DNA of 47,911 nucleotides, from positions 1 through 47,911 of the forward strand of contig DMOI01000044.1 in NCBI GenBank assembly GCA_003452395.1, given 5' to 3'. Positions 6,264 to 16,187 of this stretch are shown here, piece after piece. The notes under the pieces are model-generated. The model was not told the origin of the DNA. It saw only the letters and a list, made by a program, of their open reading frames with translations, and searched no databases. The DNA is from Clostridiales bacterium (GTDB lineage: Bacteria; Bacillota; Clostridia; Lachnospirales; UBA12420). The position numbers and the translations under genes are program-made. Numbering within the stretch: the first letter of the stretch is position 1; every line of letters begins with the position of its first letter.

Positions 6264-8834
6264 TTAATTTCCATAATATGCCTTCCTATATATCTCTACC
6301 AATTCACTAATCAGTGGCAATCTTGGATTTGCTGTTGTGCATTGGTCCTCAAATGCTCTTTCGGCTAGATATTCTACCCTACTCATATACTCTTCTTCAT
6401 TAATTCCACATTCTCTAATACTCATTGGCATATCTACTTCTTTCATAAGTTCTTTTATTTTATTTATGAGTGACCATACTCCTTCTTCATCTGTATACGC
6501 TGGCCATCCAAATCTTCTCGATATGTCTGCATATTTTTTAGGCGCTATATACTTTTCATATTTCGGAAATGACACAAATTTAGTTGGTGTACTTTGCCCA
6601 TTATATTCTATTACATATGGCAATATTATTACATTTGACCTTCCATGTGAAATACCAAACTCTCCTCCTAGCTTATGCGCTAAAGAGTGATTTACTCCTA
6701 GAAAAGCATTTGTAAATGCCATCCCTGCTATTGTTGAGGCATTATGCATTTTTTCTCTAGCTATTTTATCACTTCCATCTTTGTAGGCACGTGGCAGGTA
6801 TTCAAATATGAGCTCTATCGCCTTCATAGCTAGTCCATCTGTGTAATCCGATGCGAGAACCGAAACATATGCCTCAATTGCATGTGTTAGTGCATCAAGA
6901 CCAGTATCTGCTGTAACTGCTTTTGGTAGACTCATAACCAAGTCAGGATCTATTATCGCCACATCAGGTGTCAACTCATAATCTGCAAGAGGATACTTTA
7001 TATGATTATCCTTATCTGTAATTACTGCAAATGATGTAACCTCCGAGCCTGTCCCTGACGTAGTCGGTATAGCAACAAACTTGCATTTTACACCTAGTCT
7101 CGGAAATTTATATACTCTCTTTCTAATATCCATAAATTTTTGTTTCATTCCCGCCGGATCTGCATCTGGATATTCATAAAATAGCCACATACCTTTCGCT
7201 GCATCTATTGGAGACCCACCACCAAGTGATATTATACAATCTGGCTCGAACTTTTTCATTCTTTCAACACCTCTGTACACTGTGTCAAATGATGGATTTG
7301 GTTCTACATCTTGAAATATCTCATACTTTATTTGCTTTTCCCTCTTATTCAAATGATAAATTATTTTATCCACATACCCTAAATCTACCATACCTTTATC
7401 TGTTACAATAAATATTTTATTTATATCGTCCATTTCCTCTAAGTACTGGATTGAACCACTTTCAAAATATATTCTTGACGGAATCTTGAACCATTGCATA
7501 TTCACTCTTCTTTTCGCCACCCTTTTTATATTAAGTAGATTTCTAACGCTCACATTATCTGTAGTAGAGTTTTTACCGTACGAACCACAACCTAATGTAA
7601 GTGATGGCACACTAGTATTATATATGTCCCCTATTGCCCCTTGTGACGATGGACAGTTCACTATTATTCTACCTGTATTCATCCTTTCTGCAAACTCATT
7701 AATTACCTTATCATCATTTGAGTGAATTACTGATGAGTGTCCTAGTCCACCTAAAGCAAGCATCTTTTCTGCTAAACTTATACCGCCTTCTGTGTCTTTT
7801 GCTCTAAATACAGCAAGTACTGGCGATAGTTTTTCACGTGATAATGGATAGTCAGCACTGGCGTCAGCTAGCTCACAACATAGAATTTTTGTATCCTTTG
7901 GTACTGTTATGCCTACTTTACTTGCAATCTCCCATGCAGGTTTACCTACAATGTCTCCATTTATTGCACACTTGTCTTTATCTATAACCAATGTAGAGAT
8001 TGCTACTGTTTCTTCTACATTAGTGAAATAACATTTATTTTGTTTCATATATTCAGTCGTCTCATCGTATATAACGTCATCTATTATCACGCCTTGCTCT
8101 GATGCACATATCATGCCGTTGTCAAATGTTTTTGATACCATCAAATCTGTAACCGATTGCTTTATATTTGCAGTTTTTTCTATATAGCATGGTACATTAC
8201 CTGGTCCTACACCTATAGCTGGGTTTCCACTCGTGTATGCCGACTTTACCATACCTGTCCCACCTGTCGCAAGTATCAAGCTTATACCTTGATGTGTCAT
8301 AAGCGCTCTACTCGCCTCGATAGAAGGTGCCTCTATCCACTGAATACAATGTTCCGGTGCTCCATGTTTTATAGCAGCTTCTTTTACAACTCTAGCAGCC
8401 TCCACGGAACATTTCTGTGCAGATGGATGAAACGCAAATATTATTGGATTTCTAGTCTTTACCGCTATTATTGATTTAAAAAGTGTAGTAGACGTCGGAT
8501 TTGTAAGAGGTGTAATACCTGCTATTACCCCTATTGGCTCCGCTAGTTTCATATAACTTTCTTCTTTATTATCTTCTATTATACCAACTGACTTTATGTT
8601 CTTTATATCATGATATATATACTCCGTTGCAAATAGATTTTTTATTACTTTATCCTCGTACACTCCACGCCCTGTTTCCTCCACTGCAAGCTTTGCTAAA
8701 GTCATATGATTTTCAAGTCCTAGAAGTGCCATCTCCCTTACTATATCGTCAACTTTTTTCTGATCAAAACCCATATATTCATTTAGTGCCTCTTTTGCAT
8801 TAACCACTAATTCACCTATTACTTCTTCTACCAT
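6264..8834 (-). CDS. adhE: Bifunctional acetaldehyde-CoA / alcohol dehydrogenase
   Basis: About 856 residues, the usual AdhE length. The N-terminal half is a CoA-acylating aldehyde dehydrogenase: the NAD-binding segment includes LILATGGTGMVKSAY, and the catalytic Cys is in GMICASEQ (~residue 243). A linker follows, then an iron alcohol dehydrogenase from about residue 445, with GGGSPIDAAKG for NAD and His ligands in AHKLGGEFGISHGR. It reduces acetyl-CoA to ethanol in two NADH steps, regenerating NAD in fermentation; AdhE normally assembles into spirosomes. ATG 8834 (GGGGGA upstream) is preferred over the in-frame GTG 8849. It is a single-gene unit with its own promoter and terminator. Confidence 0.97.
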   Translation of the reverse strand: MVEEVIGELVVNAKEALNEYMGFDQKKVDDIVREMALLGLENHMTLAKLAVEETGRGVYEDKVIKNLFATEYIYHDIKNIKSVGIIEDNKEESYMKLAEPIGVIAGITPLTNPTSTTLFKSIIAVKTRNPIIFAFHPSAQKCSVEAARVVKEAAIKHGAPEHCIQWIEAPSIEASRALMTHQGISLILATGGTGMVKSAYTSGNPAIGVGPGNVPCYIEKTANIKQSVTDLMVSKTFDNGMICASEQGVIIDDVIYDETTEYMKQNKCYFTNVEETVAISTLVIDKDKCAINGDIVGKPAWEIASKVGITVPKDTKILCCELADASADYPLSREKLSPVLAVFRAKDTEGGISLAEKMLALGGLGHSSVIHSNDDKVINEFAERMNTGRIIVNCPSSQGAIGDIYNTSVPSLTLGCGSYGKNSTTDNVSVRNLLNIKRVAKRRVNMQWFKIPSRIYFESGSIQYLEEMDDINKIFIVTDKGMVDLGYVDKIIYHLNKREKQIKYEIFQDVEPNPSFDTVYRGVERMKKFEPDCIISLGGGSPIDAAKGMWLFYEYPDADPAGMKQKFMDIRKRVYKFPRLGVKCKFVAIPTTSGTGSEVTSFAVITDKDNHIKYPLADYELTPDVAIIDPDLVMSLPKAVTADTGLDALTHAIEAYVSVLASDYTDGLAMKAIELIFEYLPRAYKDGSDKIAREKMHNASTIAGMAFTNAFLGVNHSLAHKLGGEFGISHGRSNVIILPYVIEYNGQSTPTKFVSFPKYEKYIAPKKYADISRRFGWPAYTDEEGVWSLINKIKELMKEVDMPMSIRECGINEEEYMSRVEYLAERAFEDQCTTANPRLPLISELVEIYRKAYYGN

Positions 8835-8946
8835 TCTTTCTTCCCCCACAACTTCAACCCCCAGTTAGTTCACAATTTGAAAACTAATATTTTGGTTTAA
8901 ATTATTTTAATAACCATAAATATCCTTAATTGTTTTCTATTTATTC

Positions 8947-8974
8947 ATTATACCATTTATTCTTTTATTTTCAA
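8947..8974 (-). promoter_or_regulatory. Candidate promoter of adhE
   Basis: Minus strand TTGAAA (8974-8969), 16-bp spacer, TATAAT (8952-8947). It implies a ~105-nt leader. I found no convincing Rex operator in it. Confidence 0.5.
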
Positions 8975-8998
8975 CAAAATGCTCATAAAATATTTATA

Positions 8999-9032
8999 AA
9001 AACAAAAAGAACATTTCTGTTCTTTTTGTTTT
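8999..9032 (-). terminator. Terminator of the lysozyme-like membrane protein gene
   Basis: 15-bp inverted repeat (8999-9013 and 9018-9032), 4-nt loop, T-rich 3' arm on the minus strand, directly after the stop at 9039. Confidence 0.85.
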
Positions 9033-9038
9033 ATGTAT

Positions 9039-10646
9039 TTAAACTATTAAATCCCCTTGCTCTAGACTTGGTTGGTTATCGTGTCCAGTTTCAATCCCTC
9101 CTTGCTCTTCATTATCAAGAATTTTTCTTGCTTCTTCAATTTCATCCCTTATTTCATTTATGCTTGCTTTCCTTTCAGTTATTGGGGTTATTCTTTTGCT
9201 GAATTCTTCATCGCTTAATGCAGCCAATTCTTTATTTTCTTTTTCAACATCAATTTCTTCTTTACTAGAAACTCCTATTGTTTTCATCAATCCTCTTCCC
9301 AATTTTTCAAAGATACCATTTTTATCATTTACATCATACTCCACAACTTCCTCTTTTTCTTGTGCTTTTATTAACTCTCCTTCAATAAGTAGTGTATTAT
9401 CAAAATAAGCTTCATTTTCCCCAATACCCGATCCATTAAATCTCGTAGATACTATAATACCCTTCGCAAAATTAGAATTAGTTTTACACATCTCTGGATA
9501 TTTTTTTTCAATTTCTTTAATACGGGCATCGTGTTTTCCTTCTCTTATTTCATTTTCAACCCATACTCTTGTATTTATTAATTTCGCTGCAGCTATAACC
9601 ATTGCATTTTTTGGGTCATTAACAGTATCCGTAAACTTTCCACTCGGAGGTATTTGTATTTCATCTTTAAGATCTTCTTTTAAATGTTTTTTAACGTATT
9701 CCCACTTTTGATCCAACGTTATTCGTCCAGTACCTCCATATAATTGGTATAGATCTTTTATTACCCATTCACCTATAAGTTGAAATGGCCCAACCGGATC
9801 ATTTACAGTAAGCTTTGATACATCCCGATTCATAATCTTGGGATTTGTCCCTGCTGATGACTCTAGCATGTATCTAGTCATTATAGCTGAATTTAGCCAC
9901 CTAGTCTCATCTTCACCTTTTATAAATCCCTGTTCCAGAAATGCTTGTGTAACTTTTTCTATTTTATCAGCATCGTTCATAGCCTTCATTACTAATTCAA
10001 CTTTATCAGGCCCTAATTTAGTCTTCATCTCATCAGTCAACCTTATTTCTGATAGTTTTACTGATGTTTTCACTATCTCTCTTTTTGTCTCACTTTCTAC
10101 TTCATTCTTATTAACTTTTTCAATAATTGGAGTTTTAACATTTTTATTAGTTCCATCTAATGCTTCTGTATTCTCACCTGATACTAGTGGAGATTGAATC
10201 ATTGCTCCAGCCAAAAATGCCATCATGGCTGTTTTTGCAATTCTGTTAGGAATGTAACTCATGCTTTTCTTAATTTCTTTAAAATTTTCTTTCAAAGCTT
10301 TCCTTCTTGTTTTTCCCAACTCATTGACTACACTCTTATATTCAGATTGTATCCAAGAATATAGTTCTTTACCAGTTATTGTAGTATCTTTACCATCTAC
10401 ATCCACCACTAATTTATTTCTATTTAATCTACTCTTTTTTAACCTGACATCCACTTCATTACCTTCATCTATTATTTGTATTGCTTCTTTTTGTCCAGTT
10501 TTTTTCATATAGTTTATATATGACTTTAATAATAATCTTTCATTAGTAGTTCGCCTAAAGACCCAATGTGATAAATAATTTTTCTTATTCTCTGCAACAT
10601 AATCTGCTATTAATTCATACTTTTCAATCAACTCTTTTTGGATCAT
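9039..10646 (-). CDS. Hypothetical membrane-anchored protein with lysozyme/transglycosylase-like region
   Basis: About 535 residues from ATG 10646, which has GGTGAT in front; an in-frame TTG at 10670 is less likely. Residues ~1-130 are a charged cytoplasmic-type region. One hydrophobic stretch (TAMMAFLAGAMIQSPLV, ~150) could be a membrane anchor. The part from ~240 contains RYMLESSAGTNPKI and then DPVGPFQLI, which recalls the Glu and GPFQ elements of goose-type lysozyme/SLT folds; this is a weak resemblance by eye. The C-terminus is charged and ends in a low-complexity tail. Flanked by terminators, so monocistronic. It could be a cell-wall hydrolase or only share the fold. Confidence 0.55.
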   Translation of the reverse strand: MIQKELIEKYELIADYVAENKKNYLSHWVFRRTTNERLLLKSYINYMKKTGQKEAIQIIDEGNEVDVRLKKSRLNRNKLVVDVDGKDTTITGKELYSWIQSEYKSVVNELGKTRRKALKENFKEIKKSMSYIPNRIAKTAMMAFLAGAMIQSPLVSGENTEALDGTNKNVKTPIIEKVNKNEVESETKREIVKTSVKLSEIRLTDEMKTKLGPDKVELVMKAMNDADKIEKVTQAFLEQGFIKGEDETRWLNSAIMTRYMLESSAGTNPKIMNRDVSKLTVNDPVGPFQLIGEWVIKDLYQLYGGTGRITLDQKWEYVKKHLKEDLKDEIQIPPSGKFTDTVNDPKNAMVIAAAKLINTRVWVENEIREGKHDARIKEIEKKYPEMCKTNSNFAKGIIVSTRFNGSGIGENEAYFDNTLLIEGELIKAQEKEEVVEYDVNDKNGIFEKLGRGLMKTIGVSSKEEIDVEKENKELAALSDEEFSKRITPITERKASINEIRDEIEEARKILDNEEQGGIETGHDNQPSLEQGDLIV

Positions 10647-10819
10647 AGCTATCACCAACTTTCGTTTCAATCCATATCATTATTATACTACTTTTTACAT
10701 ATTTTGTCAATGTTTGTCTGACATTATATGACATAAAACATTATTCGGATACAAAAAAAGAACCTCATATTATAATAAAGTTGCGTAAACTACTATAACA
10801 GATGATTCTATATATTAAA

Positions 10820-12466
10820 TTATATATCACTCATTGGCTCGGGTTTTCCAAAATAATAGCCTTGTGAATAATCTATACCTAGCTCTTTAACTTTTTCAAA
10901 TATTTCCTTATCACTTACATACTCAGCCACTAGTTCAATATTAAGCTCTTTTGCAAAGCTTACGATAGCTTTGGTTATTACTTGTGCATTTCTATCAGAA
11001 ACAATGTTTCTTATAATGGATGCATCTATTTTTATAGTATCTACTTCCAATTTTAATATATTAAAAAAATTAGAGTAACCTGTCCCAAAATCATCTATAC
11101 TTATTTTACATCCGAACTTTTTTATTTCAGCCAAGAAACTACTTATACTCTCATAGTTTGATATACTTTCCGTTTCTAGTACTTCAAATATTATCCTATT
11201 TTGTAACTGGGGGTATTCATTTAGCTTTAACAATATGAATTCTTTTATATCTTCATTCGTCATGTCACTTGCTGAAAGATTTATTGATACTGAGTATGGT
11301 AAGTTAGAAAACCTTTTAAATGTTTTTTCAATTACCGTTTTAGTGAGATATGGATACAGCTTAACTTGTTTTGCTATTCCTAAAAATGTGATTGGGGCGT
11401 ATATATTACCTCCCTCATCTTCTATTCTCACAAGTGCTTCATATTTTTCTATTTCTTGAGTATTGTTATTTACTACTGGTTGATAAAAAACACGTATTTT
11501 ATCATTGTTTATTGCACTCTTTATTATTGAAACTATTTCAAAATTATCTTCTGAAAAATTTTTCAACTCATTAATATATATTGTAAATTTTTCATCATGA
11601 TTCTTCGCATACTCGAGTGCAAAATTTGCATTTTGTAGGATATCGCTATCATTTCCCATATGTGTATTTATAGCTATCCCCATTGACACCACTATGTTAA
11701 TAGCTATGTTTTTATGTAAATATTCCTTTTCACACAATTCATCATATAAATATTTTGCAAAGTTATTAAAATCAAAAAGAGCAATCTCTTTTCTAATTAA
11801 AACCGCATATTCATTAACCTGAAGTTTATATATTTTAAATAAATTATTGCTCGGTATAAATGATATTAATCTATTAATTATTTGATTTGAAATGTCGTTC
11901 CCTGCGTCGTAACCATAGTATTCATTTATTTTCCTAAACTTGTCCACATTTATAACAATAATTGCAAACTCATTTTTATCATCGATATCTCTAATTAATT
12001 TTTCACTATTCTCTAAACCGTTATTATTATATTCATAAATTTTATTTAAAGTTCGGAGCTCATGTTTAATATTTATTTCCGGACACACTTCATAAAACTC
12101 TTTTATAAAGTGTGTTCTATCCTTACTGTCTATTATCAGTCTCGAAACTCCCATATTTATAATACTTAAAACTTGATTTTTATCTATTGACTCACTTAAT
12201 AAAATGACACTTACAAATTCATTCTTACTTTTTATTTGATTTATAATCTCTATTTTTTCTTCAATATCATAATCCATCTCAAGCACTATTAAATCTATTC
12301 TCTCTGAGTTTTCTAAAAATATTTTCATTAATTGTTTATACTCTGAAGTAATAAAAAGGAAGTTAAACGAGGACAAAAACAGATCTCCAAGTAATCTTCG
12401 ACGCCTTTGACTAGAGTCTACGTAAAGTATGTTAATGTTATGATATCCAACTATACTACTATTCAT
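10820..12466 (-). CDS. REC-like / GGDEF (degenerate) / EAL cyclic-di-GMP phosphodiesterase
   Basis: 548 residues. Residues ~10-125 look like a receiver domain (ILYVDSSQRRRRLLGD, then IDLIVLEMDYD), though the acidic pocket is not clearly complete. Residues ~150-295 are a GGDEF fold whose signature is lost (YYGYDAGNDIS), so cyclase activity is unlikely. Residues ~310-545 are an EAL domain with EALVR, DDFGTGYSNF and IFEVLETES, consistent with an active c-di-GMP phosphodiesterase. The gene starts 19 bp after the FIST gene, so the two probably form a sensor-effector operon. c-di-GMP controls pili and adhesion in clostridia; a link to the DGR pilin is speculation. Confidence 0.92.
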   Translation of the reverse strand: MNSSIVGYHNINILYVDSSQRRRRLLGDLFLSSFNFLFITSEYKQLMKIFLENSERIDLIVLEMDYDIEEKIEIINQIKSKNEFVSVILLSESIDKNQVLSIINMGVSRLIIDSKDRTHFIKEFYEVCPEINIKHELRTLNKIYEYNNNGLENSEKLIRDIDDKNEFAIIVINVDKFRKINEYYGYDAGNDISNQIINRLISFIPSNNLFKIYKLQVNEYAVLIRKEIALFDFNNFAKYLYDELCEKEYLHKNIAINIVVSMGIAINTHMGNDSDILQNANFALEYAKNHDEKFTIYINELKNFSEDNFEIVSIIKSAINNDKIRVFYQPVVNNNTQEIEKYEALVRIEDEGGNIYAPITFLGIAKQVKLYPYLTKTVIEKTFKRFSNLPYSVSINLSASDMTNEDIKEFILLKLNEYPQLQNRIIFEVLETESISNYESISSFLAEIKKFGCKISIDDFGTGYSNFFNILKLEVDTIKIDASIIRNIVSDRNAQVITKAIVSFAKELNIELVAEYVSDKEIFEKVKELGIDYSQGYYFGKPEPMSDI

Positions 12467-12485
12467 TTTCGTCTCTCCCTTTATA

Positions 12486-13547
12486 TTATTTTATAATTCC
12501 AATAACTAATGACTTATTTAGAAACTCTATGTATCCATCACCATATGAAGAAATCTGTCCTATTGTAAGGGCTCCATCAAAAGCTAGTCCCTCATATGAT
12601 TTTAGCCTATTAATTAATGGCTCAAATTTCTCTTCCAAAAACATAGCTCTTGAAATAGAATCAAAATACAGTATGTTTTTATTTTCCTCTAAGTTTTTCA
12701 AATGCGTTTCGTACATATTTTCGACTGACCTCAAGATATCTTCTTGATCACCCTTCAGTATATATACAGGCTCTTTTTTAGAAACTTCCGATACGCATAT
12801 TAGTTCGCCTTTCTCATTTACTGCTATCGGATCACGAACTACAATTGAACCTTCCATCCGCTCTATACCAAGTGGATAACCTTTTGAGATATTCATAAAA
12901 TTTTCTATCGTAATACTTTCTCCAAAATCTTTTATGGCTGTTTTATATATTGTAAATGCATCTTTCCAATTGATTTCATAAATAATGTTTTTATTTACTT
13001 TATTTAAAATGAACGGGCCAATAAGTTTTTTCCACCCATGTTCAACTATCAAATCCAAATTTTTATTTATACAAAATATTATTGCGTGATCAATGAAAAT
13101 GCCTTCTTTGTTAAAAACGCAGGGTTTTCTAGAAAAATCGAGATTTCCAGCTCCACCACCTATATATTTTACAGTTGTCGTAAGTTCATTAAAAGCCTTT
13201 TTTATAAAAGTTGTTATATATGTAGACAATCCATCTACTAAAACTAATAAAGTCTTACCCTTCATTTCTTCTATGTTATTAAAATATGAATTCTCACTCT
13301 CACTACTCATGTCTATTAAGTTTATATCCCCTATAATTGGAAGTTTCTTAATTACCATTCCGGTATTATACATTTCCCCATTATTTAAAACACTAGGAAA
13401 TATTCCACCAGCAAATTTAATATTTTTATCATTTAAAAATTTTATAATATCTTCTGCCATTTCCACACTTTTTTCTGATAAAAATATTAAGAGGCATTCA
13501 TTATCATCAACATCAATATCTAGGTCTTTTATATTTAAACAATACAT
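12486..13547 (-). CDS. FIST domain sensory protein
   Basis: About 353 residues. It has the two-part FIST_N/FIST_C arrangement: an N-terminal region with IGGGAGNLDFSRKPCVF and a C-terminal half ending in AFDGALTIGQISSYGDGYIEF. FIST proteins are thought to bind small ligands such as amino acids and pass the signal to linked GGDEF/EAL or kinase proteins. ATG 13547 lies 6 nt after GAGGAGG; the ATG at 13553 is inside that site and is rejected. It is co-directional with the EAL protein, 19 bp apart. Confidence 0.85.
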   Translation of the reverse strand: MYCLNIKDLDIDVDDNECLLIFLSEKSVEMAEDIIKFLNDKNIKFAGGIFPSVLNNGEMYNTGMVIKKLPIIGDINLIDMSSESENSYFNNIEEMKGKTLLVLVDGLSTYITTFIKKAFNELTTTVKYIGGGAGNLDFSRKPCVFNKEGIFIDHAIIFCINKNLDLIVEHGWKKLIGPFILNKVNKNIIYEINWKDAFTIYKTAIKDFGESITIENFMNISKGYPLGIERMEGSIVVRDPIAVNEKGELICVSEVSKKEPVYILKGDQEDILRSVENMYETHLKNLEENKNILYFDSISRAMFLEEKFEPLINRLKSYEGLAFDGALTIGQISSYGDGYIEFLNKSLVIGIIK

Positions 13548-13685
13548 AAACATCCTCCTCTTTTTTTATTATAATAGTATTATAATAAAAAAAGAGACAT
13601 TTTTCAATGTTTTTGTAAAAAATTATATATTTACTTTCTCTTTTTTAAACTTCGTCTATTATGTAACTCCCTTTTATCTTTACTA

Positions 13686-13759
13686 TGCACGCGGCGGGAG
13701 TCGAACCCACGGCCTCTCCCTTAGGAGGGGAGCGCTCTATCCTACTGAGCTACGTGTGC
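13686..13759 (-). tRNA. tRNA-Arg (CCT)
   Basis: Cloverleaf folds by eye: acceptor GCACACG/CGCGTGC (one mismatch), D-arm GCTCAGTAGGATAGAGC, anticodon loop CTCCTAA on a CTCCC/GGGAG stem, T-loop GGTTCGACTCC. No encoded CCA. Confidence 0.95.
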
Positions 13760-13786
13760 AAATTTCATAATTTATGTAATATCAAA

Positions 13787-13805
13787 AGGCCAGTATCACT
13801 AGCCT
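13787..13805 (-). terminator. Terminator of the DUF3881 gene
   Basis: Minus-strand hairpin AGGCTAGT-GAT-ACTGGCCT (8 bp with one wobble pair) then TTTT, 10 bp after the stop at 13815. Confidence 0.65.
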
Positions 13806-13814
13806 CTCGACTTT

Positions 13815-14654
13815 TTAGAATATTACTTTACCCTGTAACCAACAAGTACCTGTAAACCTCATCCCTACTGTCGGAATTCCTACTAGATCCTTTTTATTTA
13901 TGCATATTTCCATATCCATACCCATAACTTTTAATCCCAGAATGTAAATTTGTTCATTAGAACTGCTGTTTTTAACAACTTTCTTATCTACTATCTTACC
14001 TAGAATATTGTACACAGTCTCTGCCTCGGTTTGAATTATATATGTATCCATGACCGTGAACAAATCACTTTCTATTATACTTTCTAAAATATACTCCCTT
14101 TGTTCTTCTAATTCATATTCATCTTGAGCGTATTTTGAGCTTCCTATTATATAATCCTCATAATCTAAATACCTTTCCGTATTTTGAACGCTAGGAAATA
14201 TTACCTTTCCGCTTGTAACAAGCCCAGCTACTTGAACACCAATGAAGGTTGAATTTCTTTGTTTTTTATTCTTCATGTACTCAACAATATTTTGAAGTGA
14301 AAATGATAATTCCAGATTTGTTCTAGAATCTATAAAATTAACTTGATACTCTTTTTCTTTATCTTTCATTATTAGTTCTTCTACTTCTATTTCTTCTATT
14401 TTATACGTCTTTGTAGCATCTACATACGGTACAAAGTCTTTAACTATAAACTTATTTTTGCTATCTAGTTCTCCTCTTACAATAATGCCCATGTTTTTCT
14501 TATAATTTCTCTCTTTTTCAACATACATATTACTGTTTTTGTTTCTTATTTCCCTAGAATTAGAAGGATCATTTACTATTTCATTAACCAGTTTGTATTT
14601 TTGATCAAATGTATCATATCCACTTAGTCCAATACAGTTAAAATTAATTTTCAT
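13815..14654 (-). CDS. DUF3881 family protein
   Basis: 279 residues, resembling DUF3881, a family of unknown function common in Lachnospiraceae. It opens with FNCIGLSGYDTFDQKY, has VRGELDSKNKFIVKDFVPYV around residue 60-80, and a LQNIVEYM segment ~120. No membrane segment or catalytic motif stands out. ATG 14654 follows AAGGGGGG. Monocistronic, ended by a hairpin. Useful mainly as a taxonomic hint. Confidence 0.7.
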   Translation of the reverse strand: MKINFNCIGLSGYDTFDQKYKLVNEIVNDPSNSREIRNKNSNMYVEKERNYKKNMGIIVRGELDSKNKFIVKDFVPYVDATKTYKIEEIEVEELIMKDKEKEYQVNFIDSRTNLELSFSLQNIVEYMKNKKQRNSTFIGVQVAGLVTSGKVIFPSVQNTERYLDYEDYIIGSSKYAQDEYELEEQREYILESIIESDLFTVMDTYIIQTEAETVYNILGKIVDKKVVKNSSSNEQIYILGLKVMGMDMEICINKKDLVGIPTVGMRFTGTCWLQGKVIF

Positions 14655-14800
14655 TCTAATCCCCCCTTAGAAATATTTCACAATTAATGATATGCAATTA
14701 GTTCATGATAAATACTTTTATATTTTATCACATTCTCGCCAATTTTAAAAGTATTTTTTGAAATTTATTTATTATTTTTCTACTTTGCCCCTAAAATATA

Positions 14801-14838
14801 AAATATACTACAAACCAATTTTGATTTGTAGTATATTT
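14801..14838 (-). terminator. Terminator of the secreted coiled-coil gene
   Basis: Perfect 14-bp arms (14801-14814 and 14825-14838), 10-nt loop, five bases past the stop at 14844. Confidence 0.8.
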
Positions 14839-14843
14839 TATGC

Positions 14844-15290
14844 TTAATTTATTTGAAACTTTACTTTTAGTTTTTCTTCGAATTTTTTATCTATCTTAGC
14901 TTTTTCATCTTGTTTTAATTCCTCTAATTGCTGTGATATTTCTTGTTTTGCATCTATTAACCCACTTGCTACAGCTTCATCCACCTCTGTTTGTTTGACT
15001 TTTATATAACTACTCATCTCTGTATCTACACCTGCTACTTGCTCATTTACATAGTTGGTTAACTCTGTTTTAACTTCGGTAGCTTTTTTATCTGCATATG
15101 TGTCTATCGTGCTCTCATACTTTGCATCTAGCTCATTTATCTTAGTATTCGTTACATTTACATAAAAACTTTTCATACTAGCCATACCCTCTGTGAGCAC
15201 TTGCACCAAAATTGAGCTGGGTTCCGCTATAACATTAGCGGTAAATATTATCAAAAATAAGATTACTATTAGCGCTACTCTTCTCCTCAT
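14844..15290 (-). CDS. Secreted or membrane-anchored coiled-coil protein
   Basis: 148 residues from ATG 15290, which sits behind GGGGGAGAGG; the upstream ATG 15320 is less likely. Residues 1-22 form a signal peptide or anchor (MRRRVALIVILFLIIF). The rest is almost wholly predicted helix, rich in Glu/Lys/Ala with heptad spacing (~55-148). Function unknown; probably a surface or envelope structural protein. Confidence 0.6.
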   Translation of the reverse strand: MRRRVALIVILFLIIFTANVIAEPSSILVQVLTEGMASMKSFYVNVTNTKINELDAKYESTIDTYADKKATEVKTELTNYVNEQVAGVDTEMSSYIKVKQTEVDEAVASGLIDAKQEISQQLEELKQDEKAKIDKKFEEKLKVKFQIN

Positions 15291-15411
15291 GTCCTCTCCC
15301 CCTAAAGAAATACATTGCATAATAATACTATCTTATATCATAATGCAATTATACTCCTTCTGAGCCCTTTAGTCACTGGTAATTATAGTATATATTCTAT
15401 TCCATCTGTTA

Positions 15412-16182
15412 TCAAATTTGTTCTTTGTTCTCTGTACTTTGTACTTTGTTATTCTCTTCCATTCCTTTTACTATAATTTCCCTTACTGTATTATGTATCT
15501 CATTCATATCTTCCCTGCTCATACCTTTAGTCGGTATTGGCTTGTGGTATTTTATCTTTATTTTCCCCGGTTTTACTTTTCCCTTGTTTGCCTCCATAAT
15601 TTTAAACGAACCTGATATTGATACTGGTACTATCATGGCACCCGATTTGGTAGCTATTTTGAAGCTTCCTGATTTAAATTCGCCCACAATATCACTCTTG
15701 CTTCTAGTTCCTTCAGGAAATATCATCATTGCATTACCAGCACTTATATAATCAATGGCTTCACTTATTATTTGCGCAGATTGTCTAACATTACCCCTAT
15801 CTATAAACAAACTTCCCATATTCTCTATCCATGTCCCCAGATAAGGTATATCTCTTAGTTCCTTTTTAACAATAAATCCAGCTCTTCTATTCATAGAACT
15901 TACTAGTGCGATAACATCAAAATTACCTTGATGATTAGAAATAAAAACTAAAGGACCGTCTATAGGTACATTTTCTATACCATCTACTTCCACAACAACA
16001 CCTGAGATATTCAATATATTTCTTACAGTTTTATGATATATTTTATTAACAAAAAAATTGTCTAATTCCTCTTTATTACCTTCTTTCCTCCATTTAGTCG
16101 CTTTATTCATATAAAATATTGTTTTAGTAGCTATTGACCATACACAATATATGTAAAATAAAATTGTCCTAATATAAATCAC
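15412..16182 (-). CDS. plsC: 1-acyl-sn-glycerol-3-phosphate acyltransferase
   Basis: 256 residues. Acylates lysophosphatidic acid to phosphatidic acid in membrane lipid synthesis. The catalytic HX4D motif is NHQGNFD (~residue 83) and the acceptor-binding motif is FPEGTRS (~155). A hydrophobic N-terminal helix should anchor it to the membrane. The annotated GTG start almost touches the AAGGAG site, so the true start may be a few codons downstream. It lies 5 bp after trmR and is probably cotranscribed with mltG-trmR. Confidence 0.92.
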   Translation of the reverse strand: MIYIRTILFYIYCVWSIATKTIFYMNKATKWRKEGNKEELDNFFVNKIYHKTVRNILNISGVVVEVDGIENVPIDGPLVFISNHQGNFDVIALVSSMNRRAGFIVKKELRDIPYLGTWIENMGSLFIDRGNVRQSAQIISEAIDYISAGNAMMIFPEGTRSKSDIVGEFKSGSFKIATKSGAMIVPVSISGSFKIMEANKGKVKPGKIKIKYHKPIPTKGMSREDMNEIHNTVREIIVKGMEENNKVQSTENKEQI

Positions 16183-16187
16183 TCTCC

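Noticed and set aside
8835..8946. Rex operator before adhE
   Set aside because: Only a weak TGGTT/AACCA pair is seen; it does not match the Rex consensus.
13093..13770. 225-codon plus-strand ORF over the FIST gene and tRNA-Arg
   Set aside because: It runs antisense through a clear FIST gene and a tRNA, with no ribosome site.
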